Origin: CAYQZD01 sp964421875
Lineage (GTDB): Bacteria; Electryoneota; Tariuqbacteria; Tariuqbacterales; Tariuqbacteraceae
DNA: 23,063 nucleotides
Assembly (NCBI GenBank): GCA_964421875.1
Contig: CAYQZD010000058.1
Location: 1-23,063, forward strand
Direction of reading: 5' to 3'
Of this stretch, positions 9,314-16,226 are shown in pieces (the stretch's first letter is position 1; each line of letters starts with the position of its first letter). A model generated the notes under the pieces. It did not search any database, was not told where the DNA came from, and saw only the letters and a list, made by a program, of their open reading frames with translations. A program made the translations under genes and the position numbers.

Positions 9314-9578
9314 TAATAGGTTCCGTTGCAGGTCGGTTTATTCAAAGCCGGCATTCACCTTCGGTGTGCTTGAATCAACCGTCAGGCGGACAGGTGATCC
9401 GCATTACATAACCGGAATAGCCAGTGAACACATTCGTGTCTATCAGTGTTCATTCGTGGCTCAAAACAGATTACGATTTTCCGGGCCTTCATCGGAACGA
9501 CTCTACCGGCAACCGTCATATAAGAGAGGCTTGCCAGGGAGGATTCGTTACTCGTTACTTGTTACTGGATATTCACAT

Positions 9579-9606
9579 AAAAAAAGGTCTTCATCAAGAA
9601 GACCTT
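9579..9606 (-). terminator. Intrinsic terminator of the RRM gene
   Basis: On the - strand AAGGTCTTC pairs with GAAGACCTT (9584-9592 / 9598-9606) around a 5-base loop and is followed by a T-run (the A-run at 9579-9585 of the given strand). It lies about 90 bases beyond the stop codon of the RRM protein gene. Confidence 0.85.
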
Positions 9607-9692
9607 ATAGCTGACAGTGCTTAATCAAAACGGCCGAATGTCCGGCTGCGAACTTTGGATCAAGTATCGTTAGATTGGATTAGTGCCAAATA

Positions 9693-9962
9693 TCAATACT
9701 CTCGGTAACCGCCCCTCCTATTATCATCTTTGCGGGGGCGGGCTTCGTCGATTCGCAATGTGCGGCCCATATATTCCTTCCCGTTCAGCGCTTCCTTAGC
9801 GCTCTCAGCCTCCTCCACGCTGGACATCTCGACGAAACCGAATCCTTTGTTCCCAATAATGTTGACGCTGACAACTTCGCCATGATCGGCGAACAATTCT
9901 TCCAACTGAGCGTTGGTGGTGGCGTAATTCAAATTACCCACGTACAGTTTGCGTTCCTGCAT
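9693..9962 (-). CDS. Single-RRM RNA-binding protein
   Basis: This 89-residue protein consists almost entirely of one RNA recognition motif. RNP2 is KLYVGNL (5-11) and RNP1 is KGFGFVEM (39-46), with the two aromatic phenylalanines that stack on RNA bases. A short basic, arginine/glycine-rich tail (RPRKDDNRRGGYREY) follows. Proteins of this size and layout (cyanobacterial Rbp type and homologues in many phyla) bind single-stranded RNA and often respond to cold or other stress. A Shine-Dalgarno GAGG lies a few bases before the ATG. The gene is monocistronic, with a near-consensus promoter about 410 bases upstream and a terminator downstream. Family assignment is sure; the cellular targets are unknown. 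Confidence 0.93.
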   Translation of the reverse strand: MQERKLYVGNLNYATTNAQLEELFADHGEVVSVNIIGNKGFGFVEMSSVEEAESAKEALNGKEYMGRTLRIDEARPRKDDNRRGGYREY

Positions 9963-10369
9963 TTCTGCCTCTTTTACTTTGAAAATAGCCTTACCGCTTC
10001 CTCGCGAGGCATTGTTTCTATGCTTCGTAGCGCAAGGTCGCGAAAGAACCCCTCAAATGAGGGTTTACTGATGATTTCCTCTCGCGGTCAGGGTCTGTTT
10101 TCATTAACAGCGAAAAGGGGACTGAAGCCCGAAATCGAAACTGAAAACTTCACTTTGACCGGAGAACGTGAATTGAAAAGCGACTCAATCCTGAAAACAA
10201 CACTGCGCCGCTGAGCGAGCCGTCATTTTCATTCTAAGCTGAGGATAGCCGCAGTAAAAACCATCCGTGATGGTCGTTAAAAATTATTTGCCGATACCAC
10301 CCCCATAAATAAATTTCCGCATAATATTCTGTGGTTGCACCGATTTACCCTACTTCATTCGAATAATAT
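9963..10369 (-). promoter_or_regulatory. Long 5' leader of the RRM gene
   Basis: The only strong upstream promoter implies a 5' untranslated region of about 400 nt. It contains several short hairpins: CCCTC/GAGGG around a 4-base loop at 10050-10063, the palindrome CCTCGCGAGG near 10000-10009, and the terminator-like stem at 10255-10274. No open frame with a ribosome binding site is evident in it. Long leaders of this kind are known to regulate cold-shock mRNAs; a similar role here is inference. Confidence 0.5.
10255..10274 (-). terminator. Attenuator-like hairpin in the RRM leader
   Basis: On the - strand ACCATC-ACG-GATGGT is followed by TTTTT. The 6-base stem is modest. It lies about 95 nt after the predicted transcription start and could cause partial termination, yielding a short RNA of about 110 nt. 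Confidence 0.4.
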
Positions 10370-10375
10370 CAAACC

Positions 10376-10404
10376 ATTATAAGAAAATAATAGGTAATAG
10401 TCAA
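10376..10404 (-). promoter_or_regulatory. Near-consensus sigma-70 promoter for the RRM gene
   Basis: On the - strand TTGACT (10404-10399) and a perfect TATAAT (10381-10376) are separated by exactly 17 bases. An AT-rich tract and a 22-base palindrome lie immediately upstream. This is the best promoter match in the window. Transcription would start near 10369. Confidence 0.75.
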
Positions 10405-10416
10405 GCTTTTTAACAT

Positions 10417-10438
10417 AAAATATCATCGATGATATTTT
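10417..10438. repeat. Perfect 22-base AT-rich palindrome
   Basis: AAAATATCAT CGATGATATTTT reads the same on both strands and is followed by a T-run on the + strand. It sits 13 bases upstream of the -35 box of the RRM promoter, so it may be an operator or UP-like element. A + strand terminator is less likely because no gene precedes it. Confidence 0.5.
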
Positions 10439-10540
10439 TTTCTAGTGTTATCAAGCGATTCTAAATAAAAAAGGTTGTCCGATGGATTGCCACTCAGCGG
10501 CTTGCGCGCCTCGGAAATAGGCCGGAATCCTTCCCCGTAG

Positions 10541-10826
10541 GGGCGGATCCCTGTATCCGCCCTCTCCAAAAACGTCCCCACCGGCAACCCATCGTGCCGC
10601 AGAGTCCCAGCGCCCGGCGGAATAAGATTCCGCCCTACATAGCCGTAATAGCCGGTGAATCTTTCCGTTAAACAACGCGATTGCTTCACTTCGTTCGCAA
10701 TGACAAATGATTGGTGGGTTGAAATCCACCCTACAATCCGCAATCGGATTGATGTGCCCGCCGGGTCTCCGCACCCGGCGGAATGAGATTCCGCCCAACC
10801 ACTTGCGGGCGTTCAATTGAACGCCC
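10541..10826. repeat. Array of five hairpin repeats
   Basis: Five inverted repeats lie in 290 bases. They are GGGCGGAT/ATCCGCCC (10541-10562), GGCGGAAT/ATTCCGCC (10616-10634), GGTGGGTT/AATCCACC (10713-10730), a second GGCGGAAT/ATTCCGCC (10777-10795) and the perfect palindrome GGGCGTTCAATTGAACGCCC (10807-10826). Most are bordered by GTAGGG or CCCTAC. TTTCTTAT-like direct repeats follow to 10862. The short open frames in this stretch are translations of the repeats. The span 10439-10864 contains no supportable gene. Confidence 0.75.
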
Positions 10827-10864
10827 CTACCGGCATTTCTTATTTCTTATCTCTTATCTTAATT

Positions 10865-12700
10865 CTATTTAACCAACAAAACCTTCTTCACCAAGGAACC
10901 GCCTGCGTTATCACAATGTATGAAATACACCCCGCTCGCCATTGCCGAAGCGTCCCATACTACCTGATAATTACCAGCCGCCCTATGACCCTCCACCAAC
11001 ACCGCCGCTTCCCGCCCCGAAACATCGTAAACCGCCAGCCTGATTTGACTCGCGACTCGCAGCTCGAAACCGATGGCTGTTGAGGGATTAAACGGATTAG
11101 GGGAGGCAGTCATCAATATCGGTTCAACGGGAGCTCCCCTGGAAACAGGCTCGAATGAATCCCATCCGTAAAGCGCCCACCCTTGCTCATAGCTTGAAAT
11201 ACCCTCACCAGCCAGCTTGGTGAAGGGAAAATCGTCGCACGATACCACCGAATCGGGATAAACGCCCACCTTCCCCGTATAAGTGTAATTCCCCGGAGGA
11301 GCGCTGCCCGGAACATTCTGAGTTAAATTCCGCAAAATCACCGCCCCGGCGGGAATACCCAGCCTCTGGCGCAGGATTATCGGGCCGTAAACCGCGCCGT
11401 TGGGCAGCACAACCTCGGTCCAGGCGTCGAACTGTAATAGATTAGCGGTGGTGTTCTCCACCGAAGCCGTATACTGGAATACCCCGCCCCCCCCGGGAAT
11501 CATTATCGGAGGATTCTGCGGCGTCAAGCTCACCACCAGGTCGCTCTGACCCTCTAATCGCACCACATAGAAATCGTTGCTACCCATCCCGAAGGTCTGT
11601 GTCATCCCCGCTAAAATGTAACCCTCGTCCGCAGTAACTTTGACAGCGTCCCCCGATTCCTCGCCCGTGCCCCCGAACTGCAATACCCACTCCTGATTAC
11701 CCTGAGAGTCGGTCTTGATAAGGTACATATCCCCCTCCATAACGGTCAATCCCACTCCCAAACACGCCATCACATAGCCCCCGTCGGCAGTCTGGTCCAC
11801 CTCGTTGCACCAGGCCAGCAGGTAGCCCCCGAAAATCTGCGTCCACTCCATATTGCCCGCCGAATCCACCTTCATCAACTGCATCACTATCAGCGACGGC
11901 ATAGTCCCGAAAGCCTCCCCTCCCAAAATGTAGCCTCCGTCCGGGGTCTGCTGCACCGAATTGCAAATATCGAAATCGGTGCCGCCCAAAGTCCGCTCCC
12001 ATTCCGGATTGCCCATGGAATCGGTCTTCACCAGGTAAAAATCGAAATTGCCCGAACCGATGTCGGTGTACTTCGAACCGGCGAAAATGAAACCGCCCTC
12101 TGAAGTCTGCTGAACCGACTGACATTCGTCCTGCGCTGAAAAACCGTAAGTCCTCTGCCACAGCAAATTCCCGTTAGCATCGGTCCGCACCGCATACATA
12201 TCGGTCTCCCCCGCCCCCATCGAACTGGTCTCGCCCCCCAAAATATAACCTCCATCCCGGGTCTGCCACACCGAATAACAGTTTTCGTCCATCGCCCCCC
12301 CGAAAGTCCCCTCCCAAACCAGGTTGCCCGCGCCGTTGACCTTGACCAGATACATATCCCGTCCCCCGGCGCCGGAAGACTGCGTGGTTCCCCCTAAAAT
12401 ATATCCCCCGTCCGCAGTCACCCTGACATCGAAGCAGTAATCGTCGCTGCTCCCCCCGTAAGTACGCTCCCAGACCTGAATCCCGTGACGGTCGGTCTTA
12501 ATCAGATACATATCGAAGCCCCCTGCCCCGGAACCGTTGGTCTGTCCCGCCAAAATGAAACCGCCGTCAGCCGTCTCCTCCACCGCACGGCACCATTCAC
12601 TCCCCCCGCCCCCGTAGGTCTGAGTCCATAAAGTGTCCGGCGCCTGAGCCAAAACCGACCCCGCCGCCAAAAACGCTAAAATTACCAGTAAAGAACGCAT
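10865..12700 (-). CDS. Secreted seven-repeat propeller-like protein with T9SS sorting domain
   Basis: The ATG at 12700 is preceded by a strong GGAGGAG (12710-12704), so it is preferred over an in-frame TTG at 12712. The protein then has 611 residues. A signal peptide ends near LAQA. About seven tandem repeats of 51-54 residues follow. Each begins W-x-x-x-(Y/F)GG, continues D-x-C-x-x-V and T-x-DGGY-I-L-G-G, and ends (D/N)-(M/F)-Y-(L/V)-(V/I)-K-x-D; this spacing and count suggest a seven-bladed beta-propeller. After the repeats comes the beta-sandwich module shared with the two peptidases, then a type A sorting domain with PNPFNP and the ending KKVLLVK. It is probably a surface or secreted protein of binding or structural role; no catalytic motif is recognised. 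Confidence 0.88.
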   Translation of the reverse strand: MRSLLVILAFLAAGSVLAQAPDTLWTQTYGGGGSEWCRAVEETADGGFILAGQTNGSGAGGFDMYLIKTDRHGIQVWERTYGGSSDDYCFDVRVTADGGYILGGTTQSSGAGGRDMYLVKVNGAGNLVWEGTFGGAMDENCYSVWQTRDGGYILGGETSSMGAGETDMYAVRTDANGNLLWQRTYGFSAQDECQSVQQTSEGGFIFAGSKYTDIGSGNFDFYLVKTDSMGNPEWERTLGGTDFDICNSVQQTPDGGYILGGEAFGTMPSLIVMQLMKVDSAGNMEWTQIFGGYLLAWCNEVDQTADGGYVMACLGVGLTVMEGDMYLIKTDSQGNQEWVLQFGGTGEESGDAVKVTADEGYILAGMTQTFGMGSNDFYVVRLEGQSDLVVSLTPQNPPIMIPGGGGVFQYTASVENTTANLLQFDAWTEVVLPNGAVYGPIILRQRLGIPAGAVILRNLTQNVPGSAPPGNYTYTGKVGVYPDSVVSCDDFPFTKLAGEGISSYEQGWALYGWDSFEPVSRGAPVEPILMTASPNPFNPSTAIGFELRVASQIRLAVYDVSGREAAVLVEGHRAAGNYQVVWDASAMASGVYFIHCDNAGGSLVKKVLLVK

Positions 12701-12762
12701 CTTCTCCTCCAAATGTTTTTAGAGTGTAGTTTATTTATGGTTCATCCGGAAAATGGGTAGTT

Positions 12763-12792
12763 ATGATAACTCAAATAAAAACACGTAGTCAA
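12763..12792 (-). promoter_or_regulatory. Promoter candidate for the seven-repeat protein
   Basis: On the - strand TTGACT (12792-12787) and TATCAT (12768-12763) are separated by 18 bases. The predicted start near 12756 gives a leader of about 55 bases ending in a strong Shine-Dalgarno. Confidence 0.55.
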
Positions 12793-12793
12793 C

Positions 12794-12826
12794 GGCTTTG
12801 ATGAATCTTTCAGCTTCATCATAGCC
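12794..12826. repeat. Hairpin next to the promoter
   Basis: GGCTTTGATGAA (12794-12805) pairs with TTCATCATAGCC (12815-12826) with one mismatch. It directly abuts the -35 box of the downstream - strand gene and could be an operator; this is inference. Confidence 0.4.
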
Positions 12827-12850
12827 CAGTCTTCAAGATATATCTAAGTT

Positions 12851-12897
12851 GTTGTCAAGGCTATACAAGCGAACCTTTCAGGTTCGGCCTTGACAAC
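12851..12897. repeat. Long two-part hairpin
   Basis: GTTGTCAAGGC (12851-12861) pairs perfectly with GCCTTGACAAC (12887-12897). Inside it CGAACCT (12870-12876) pairs with AGGTTCG (12880-12886), leaving an 8-base bulge on one side. The gap 12701-13040 contains this element, the promoter and hairpin described separately, and no gene. Confidence 0.6.
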
Positions 12898-13040
12898 TAT
12901 AAGATCTGTAAGTAAAGTGTTAACCAAAGGTCCTTTCGGAAATCGACGCTGGTGCTTGAATATACTAAGTTTACATAGAATGTGAGAAAGTCACCTACTC
13001 ATTATCCGGAAGAGCCAGAAATATTAATGATATATTTTTA

Positions 13041-13319
13041 TTACTCCAAATTAATGCCCCTCAGGTCTAATACTGGCACTCTAATATTATTCCATGCTTC
13101 AAATCCTTCGCCAATATAGATTTGAAAATCATTCTTTCTGATTGATTCGTTTTCTTGTTCTAACAGTTTATTAACAATCCACATCCTTTCAATACTTTTT
13201 TCTATATCTTCTGCGGGTTTATCTCCTTTCAGGACTTCGGCGATACGGTCCGCCAAGCCGGGATGGCGGCTCCAACGTTCGCGCCATTGTGCGATTTGTT
13301 CATCGGTGGGTATGGGCAT
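13041..13319 (-). CDS. Small hypothetical protein, possible truncated pentapeptide-repeat protein
   Basis: The start at 13319 has a strong Shine-Dalgarno (GGGAGG, 5 bases from the ATG), so translation is plausible. The 92-residue product is charged and mostly helical in character. It begins PIPTDEQIAQWRERW, with a Trp/Arg-rich N-terminus. It ends with VPVLDLRGINLE and then a stop. LDLRGINL resembles the first turn of a pentapeptide-repeat helix (A(D/N)LxG), so the gene may be the 5' remnant of a longer pentapeptide-repeat gene. Reading past the stop in frame shows no further repeats, so any loss is more than a point mutation. Function is unknown. Confidence 0.6.
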   Translation of the reverse strand: MPIPTDEQIAQWRERWSRHPGLADRIAEVLKGDKPAEDIEKSIERMWIVNKLLEQENESIRKNDFQIYIGEGFEAWNNIRVPVLDLRGINLE

Positions 13320-13438
13320 ATTGTCCTCCCGGATATTATGGATATAGGGATTTCAATTTGGTTTTCGGCGGGTCTGTATGACCCGCCCTGCGATTTTGGA
13401 TTAATGCAGCAGAGTGCGGGGACTCTGCTGCACATTAA

Positions 13439-13500
<62 letters not shown>

Positions 13501-13556
13501 ATATATTACCTGACAAGGCGATCAATCATCGCAGATTTTCATCAATATCAATGTTC

Positions 13557-14513
13557 CTAACCGGGAGGCATCAGTTGTTCCGCGCCTTTGCGGAGGAGCT
13601 TTTCCGCGAGTTCCGCTCCCAGAGTCACCGCTGCCGCTTCGGCGATAGGGGAATCGGGTTTGTCAATCTGAGTTTGCGCGGCGGCGGCGACCAGGTTTTT
13701 ACCTTCGAGGTCGAGAACGACGGCGTCGATTTTAAAGGCTTCATTATCGAAGCGCGCCCAGGCTCCCACGGCACTGGAACACCCGACTCCAAGGCGGTAG
13801 AGCAGGCTGCGCTCCGCTTCCAGGGCGAGGCGTGAAGGGGGATGGTTGGCGGCGGCTGCGATTGGGCGGATATCCCGGTCGCCGGCTCTGATTTCAACTG
13901 CGAGGGCGCCCTGGCCGGGGGCTGGGAGGAATTTATCCGGGGGCATCGACTGGCTGATGACGTCTTCTCGCCCCACTCTCCTGAGACCGGCGCGCGCCAG
14001 CATCAGGGCGTGGAATTTGCCCTGTTGGAGTTTTTTCAGGCGGGTCTCCACATTGCCGCGGATTTCGGTGAATTTCAAGTCGGGGCGGTACCATTTCAAC
14101 AGCGCCCGCCTTCGAGGGGAGCCGGTGGCGATTACCGCTGCTTGCGGCAGGGTGTCGAGGGAGTGATTTTCGCGGCAGATAAGCGCGTCTTCCACGGTTT
14201 CCCGCTGCGGGACCGCTCCCAATTCGAATTCCGGGGGCAGGCGGCTGGGGAGGTCTTTGGCGCTGTGCGCCGCCAGGTCGATTTCCCCGGTGAGCAGCCT
14301 GCGTTCCAGCTCCTTGACGAAAACTCCCACCCCTTTCATCCGCGACAGGGGAGTTTTTCGGTCGGCGTCGCCGGAGGTTTTCACCTTGACGACCTTGAAG
14401 CGTGCCTGGGGGAGGGCTTTTTCCAGGACGGCTTTGACGATTTCCGCCTGCGCCAGCGCTAAGGGGCTGCCGCGGGCGCCGATTTTGATTACTCTGTCAT
14501 GTTTAAACGGCAT
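13557..14513 (-). CDS. hemC: Porphobilinogen deaminase (hydroxymethylbilane synthase)
   Basis: This 318-residue cytoplasmic enzyme joins four porphobilinogens into hydroxymethylbilane, the precursor of uroporphyrinogen III and hence of siroheme, heme and cobalamin. Family signatures are IGARGSPLALAQ (11-22), AHSAKDLPS (82-90, with Asp87 at the place of the catalytic aspartate), TGSPRRRALL (130-139), IRGNVETRL (151-159) and PAPGQGALAVE (198-208). GVGCSS includes Cys245, which carries the dipyrromethane cofactor. Length is normal for the family. Its start overlaps the end of the precorrin-2 dehydrogenase gene by 11 bases and has an AGAGGA Shine-Dalgarno, so the two are probably translationally coupled. 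It diverges from the dsr genes, which need the siroheme made by this pathway. Confidence 0.96.
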   Translation of the reverse strand: MPFKHDRVIKIGARGSPLALAQAEIVKAVLEKALPQARFKVVKVKTSGDADRKTPLSRMKGVGVFVKELERRLLTGEIDLAAHSAKDLPSRLPPEFELGAVPQRETVEDALICRENHSLDTLPQAAVIATGSPRRRALLKWYRPDLKFTEIRGNVETRLKKLQQGKFHALMLARAGLRRVGREDVISQSMPPDKFLPAPGQGALAVEIRAGDRDIRPIAAAANHPPSRLALEAERSLLYRLGVGCSSAVGAWARFDNEAFKIDAVVLDLEGKNLVAAAAQTQIDKPDSPIAEAAAVTLGAELAEKLLRKGAEQLMPPG

Positions 14514-15183
14514 CCGTGTCCTCTATCCATCGCTTCCATTCGGTTTGAGCCTCTTCCGGATCTGCCGACCAGGTTTCAGCGCGTTGCTCCAGTTGATTCA
14601 GGAATTGGCGGAACAGTTTTTCTTTTATTATCGGGTCGGAACAGCGTTCCATCACCAGGCTTCTGAACTGCGCCGCCAACTGAGCCGTTTCCGCCAGGTT
14701 TCCCGGCAGGAGGTTTTCCAGCTTTTCCCGCATAGCCCGGGTGAAAAAGGGTGCTTTTCCGCCGGAACTCAGGGCGAGGGTGAATCCTTCGCGGCGGATG
14801 ATGGAGGGGAAGATAACGGTGCATAATTCCGGTTTGTCCACCACATTTATGGGGATACCGCTTCGCACCGCGTCGCGGTGAGTTATCCGGTTGACCGAAG
14901 GATTGTCGGTAGTGGCTATCACCAGCGCGTATTCCTCGGCTTCAGGGCTTTGGTAGGAGCGGTTCAGCCAGCGGATTTCCCCCGCTTGAACCAGTTTTTC
15001 GATTATCCGGGTGATTTTCGGCGCGGCAACGGTTATCTCGGCGCCGTAATCCAGCAATTGGAGGATTTTGCGCCGGGCGACTTCGCCGCCGCCGACCACC
15101 AGGACTTTAACGCCGTTAAGTTTGAAGAAGAGAGGGAAGTACTTCGCCTCATCCTGGGAATTATTTTGGGGATTTTCAGTCAA
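14503..15183 (-). CDS. Precorrin-2 dehydrogenase / sirohydrochlorin ferrochelatase (CysG N-terminal/Met8 type)
   Basis: This 226-residue protein oxidises precorrin-2 to sirohydrochlorin with NAD+; in CysG/Met8-type bifunctional members it also inserts iron to give siroheme. The Rossmann motif VLVVGGGEVARRK lies at 27-39. NVVDKPELC (113-121) holds Asp116, which aligns by motif with the catalytic aspartate of CysG/Met8. FPSIIRREG and LALSSGGKAP follow. The C-terminal methyltransferase half of CysG is absent, so uroporphyrinogen methylation must be encoded elsewhere. The start is uncertain: the frame opens at a TTG and no in-frame ATG precedes the Rossmann fold. An extended -10 element (TGTTATACT, - strand, about 15204-15212) lies just upstream. 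It is first gene of a two-gene operon with hemC. Confidence 0.92.
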   Translation of the reverse strand: MTENPQNNSQDEAKYFPLFFKLNGVKVLVVGGGEVARRKILQLLDYGAEITVAAPKITRIIEKLVQAGEIRWLNRSYQSPEAEEYALVIATTDNPSVNRITHRDAVRSGIPINVVDKPELCTVIFPSIIRREGFTLALSSGGKAPFFTRAMREKLENLLPGNLAETAQLAAQFRSLVMERCSDPIIKEKLFRQFLNQLEQRAETWSADPEEAQTEWKRWIEDTDAV

Positions 15184-15224
15184 AATGGGTGACGATTTAG
15201 GTCAGTATAACATCAGAACAATTC

Positions 15225-15264
15225 GTCATTCCCGCAAGTGAACGAAGTGAACGCGTCGGGAATC
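15225..15264. repeat. GTCATTCC-type hairpin repeat
   Basis: ATTCCCG (15228-15234) pairs with CGGGAAT (15257-15263). The inner part holds GTGAACGAAGTGAAC. It is a member of the family seen at 3404-3486 and 13445-13500, here upstream of the siroheme operon. Confidence 0.6.
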
Positions 15265-15451
15265 TAAAGAAACCTGCTGATTACAATTTCACTAAATGAG
15301 GGGAAAAAATCAAGAAAATCCGGCAGAGGCGGATAAATCTCTTTAGTGGGAGGAATTCACACCATATTTGCGAGTTCTTCCCCTGCCAGAAATCTCGGGA
15401 GCTAATTCCAGGCCTGTCATCAGCAAATGTCAATTATAAAATGTAGAGACC

Positions 15452-15488
15452 GCCTTTGAATCCTTTTCCCTTGGATTTCGGCTTTTTT
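15452..15488 (+). terminator. Terminator-like hairpin without an assigned gene
   Basis: GCC...GAATCC (15452-15463) pairs with GGATTT...GGC (15473-15482) across an internal loop and is followed by six T. No coding region precedes it on the + strand. It might end a small RNA starting somewhere in 15270-15450, or be fortuitous. Confidence 0.35.
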
Positions 15489-15702
15489 AAAATGAGGCGA
15501 AAGATACGGTTGGTGGGGGAGCGGTTCAGTAATTCTCAGGGATTTTTTCATAGCATTGGGCAATTTACTTCAAAATAACGGCGGCGCTTCCCGCATGCCG
15601 ATTATTTTCATCCTTCGTTGTGCGACGATTCGGGAAGAGAATCCATCGAATGATGGTTTATCCCTAAGAAAAATTAATATGTCCTTTTTTTCACAAAATT
15701 TC

Positions 15703-15730
15703 TTGACTTTTTTTGAATATTTGTTATATT
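15703..15730 (+). promoter_or_regulatory. Promoter candidate for the dsr operon
   Basis: TTGACT (15703-15708) and TATATT (15725-15730) are separated by 16 bases in a strongly AT-rich stretch. An overlapping TAtcTTTG (15733-15740) also fits the -7 box of Bacteroidota-type promoters (TAnnTTTG). Transcription would start about 15737-15747, leaving a leader of about 480 nt before dsrA. Confidence 0.6.
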
Positions 15731-15760
15731 TATATCTTTGAGGATGTGATTGTGTTTTTT

Positions 15761-15819
15761 GTCCCCGGCGAGACGATACGCTGATAGTAGCACATTTTTT
15801 TGTATTCGTTTTCGGGGAC
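15761..15819 (+). promoter_or_regulatory. Foldable element in the dsrA leader
   Basis: GTCCCCG (15761-15767) pairs with CGGGGAC (15813-15819). Further in, CGATAC (15774-15779) pairs with GTATTCG (15802-15808) with one bulged T, leaving a U-rich apical loop. This sits directly after the predicted transcription start. It does not match a riboswitch family I can recognise and has no terminator T-run after it. The remainder of the leader (to 16210) holds one TTCCCAC repeat and a GTGTCTG/CAGACAC inverted repeat (16066-16101). Confidence 0.45.
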
Positions 15820-15960
15820 GATTTTATATTGAAGACCGGTATCGCCTTTGTTTCAGAGCGCCCTCAAATTTATCTACTTGAATTCTGGCCGTGTTGATTC
15901 ATTTCAACTCGCATTTCATATAGGCTATTAATATTATTTTAGATAGACTGGGTTTGGTCT

Positions 15961-15989
15961 GCATTCCCACGCTGGAGCGTGAGAACGAG
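15961..15989. repeat. Palindrome of the TTCCCACGCT...AGCGTGNGAA type
   Basis: TTCCCACGCT (15964-15973) pairs with AGCGTGAGAA (15976-15985) with one mismatch. It is the second copy of the element at 7794-7815. Confidence 0.6.
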
Positions 15990-16226
15990 TAAATCCTGAC
16001 GATAGTTATCGAGCGTTTGTATAACCGCGAGCTTTCTATCCGGGATAAGGTAAACCTGGTTCAGTGTGTCTGTCTCGACTTTGATGAATGAAGGCAGACA
16101 CGTCACCACGAATTGCAGGATTTTGGCGGGTTGAGAATCCATCCTATCGGATTTGCTGCAAATTTCCGAAGAAATTTTATAGAAATAAATATTGCTTTAA
16201 TTCTAACGTTTAAGGAGAAATGAGTT

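Noticed and set aside
9085..9624. Three short + strand open frames in the gap between the hydrolase and the RRM gene
   Set aside because: They span palindromic repeats and the RRM terminator, lack ribosome binding sites and resemble no family.
10417..10441. Palindrome plus T-run as an intrinsic terminator on the + strand
   Set aside because: The stem is AT-only apart from two pairs, and no + strand gene precedes it; an operator or UP-like role is as likely.
10423..10816. Two overlapping - strand open frames (106 and 121 codons)
   Set aside because: Both are translations of the hairpin repeat array (for example CHCERSEAIA-type text from a repeat) and have no start signals.
15939..16142. 67-codon - strand frame in the dsrA leader
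   Set aside because: It looks somewhat protein-like but has no Shine-Dalgarno, includes the TTCCCACGC palindrome, and opposes the dsr leader. It may be a decayed fragment, not supportable as a gene.
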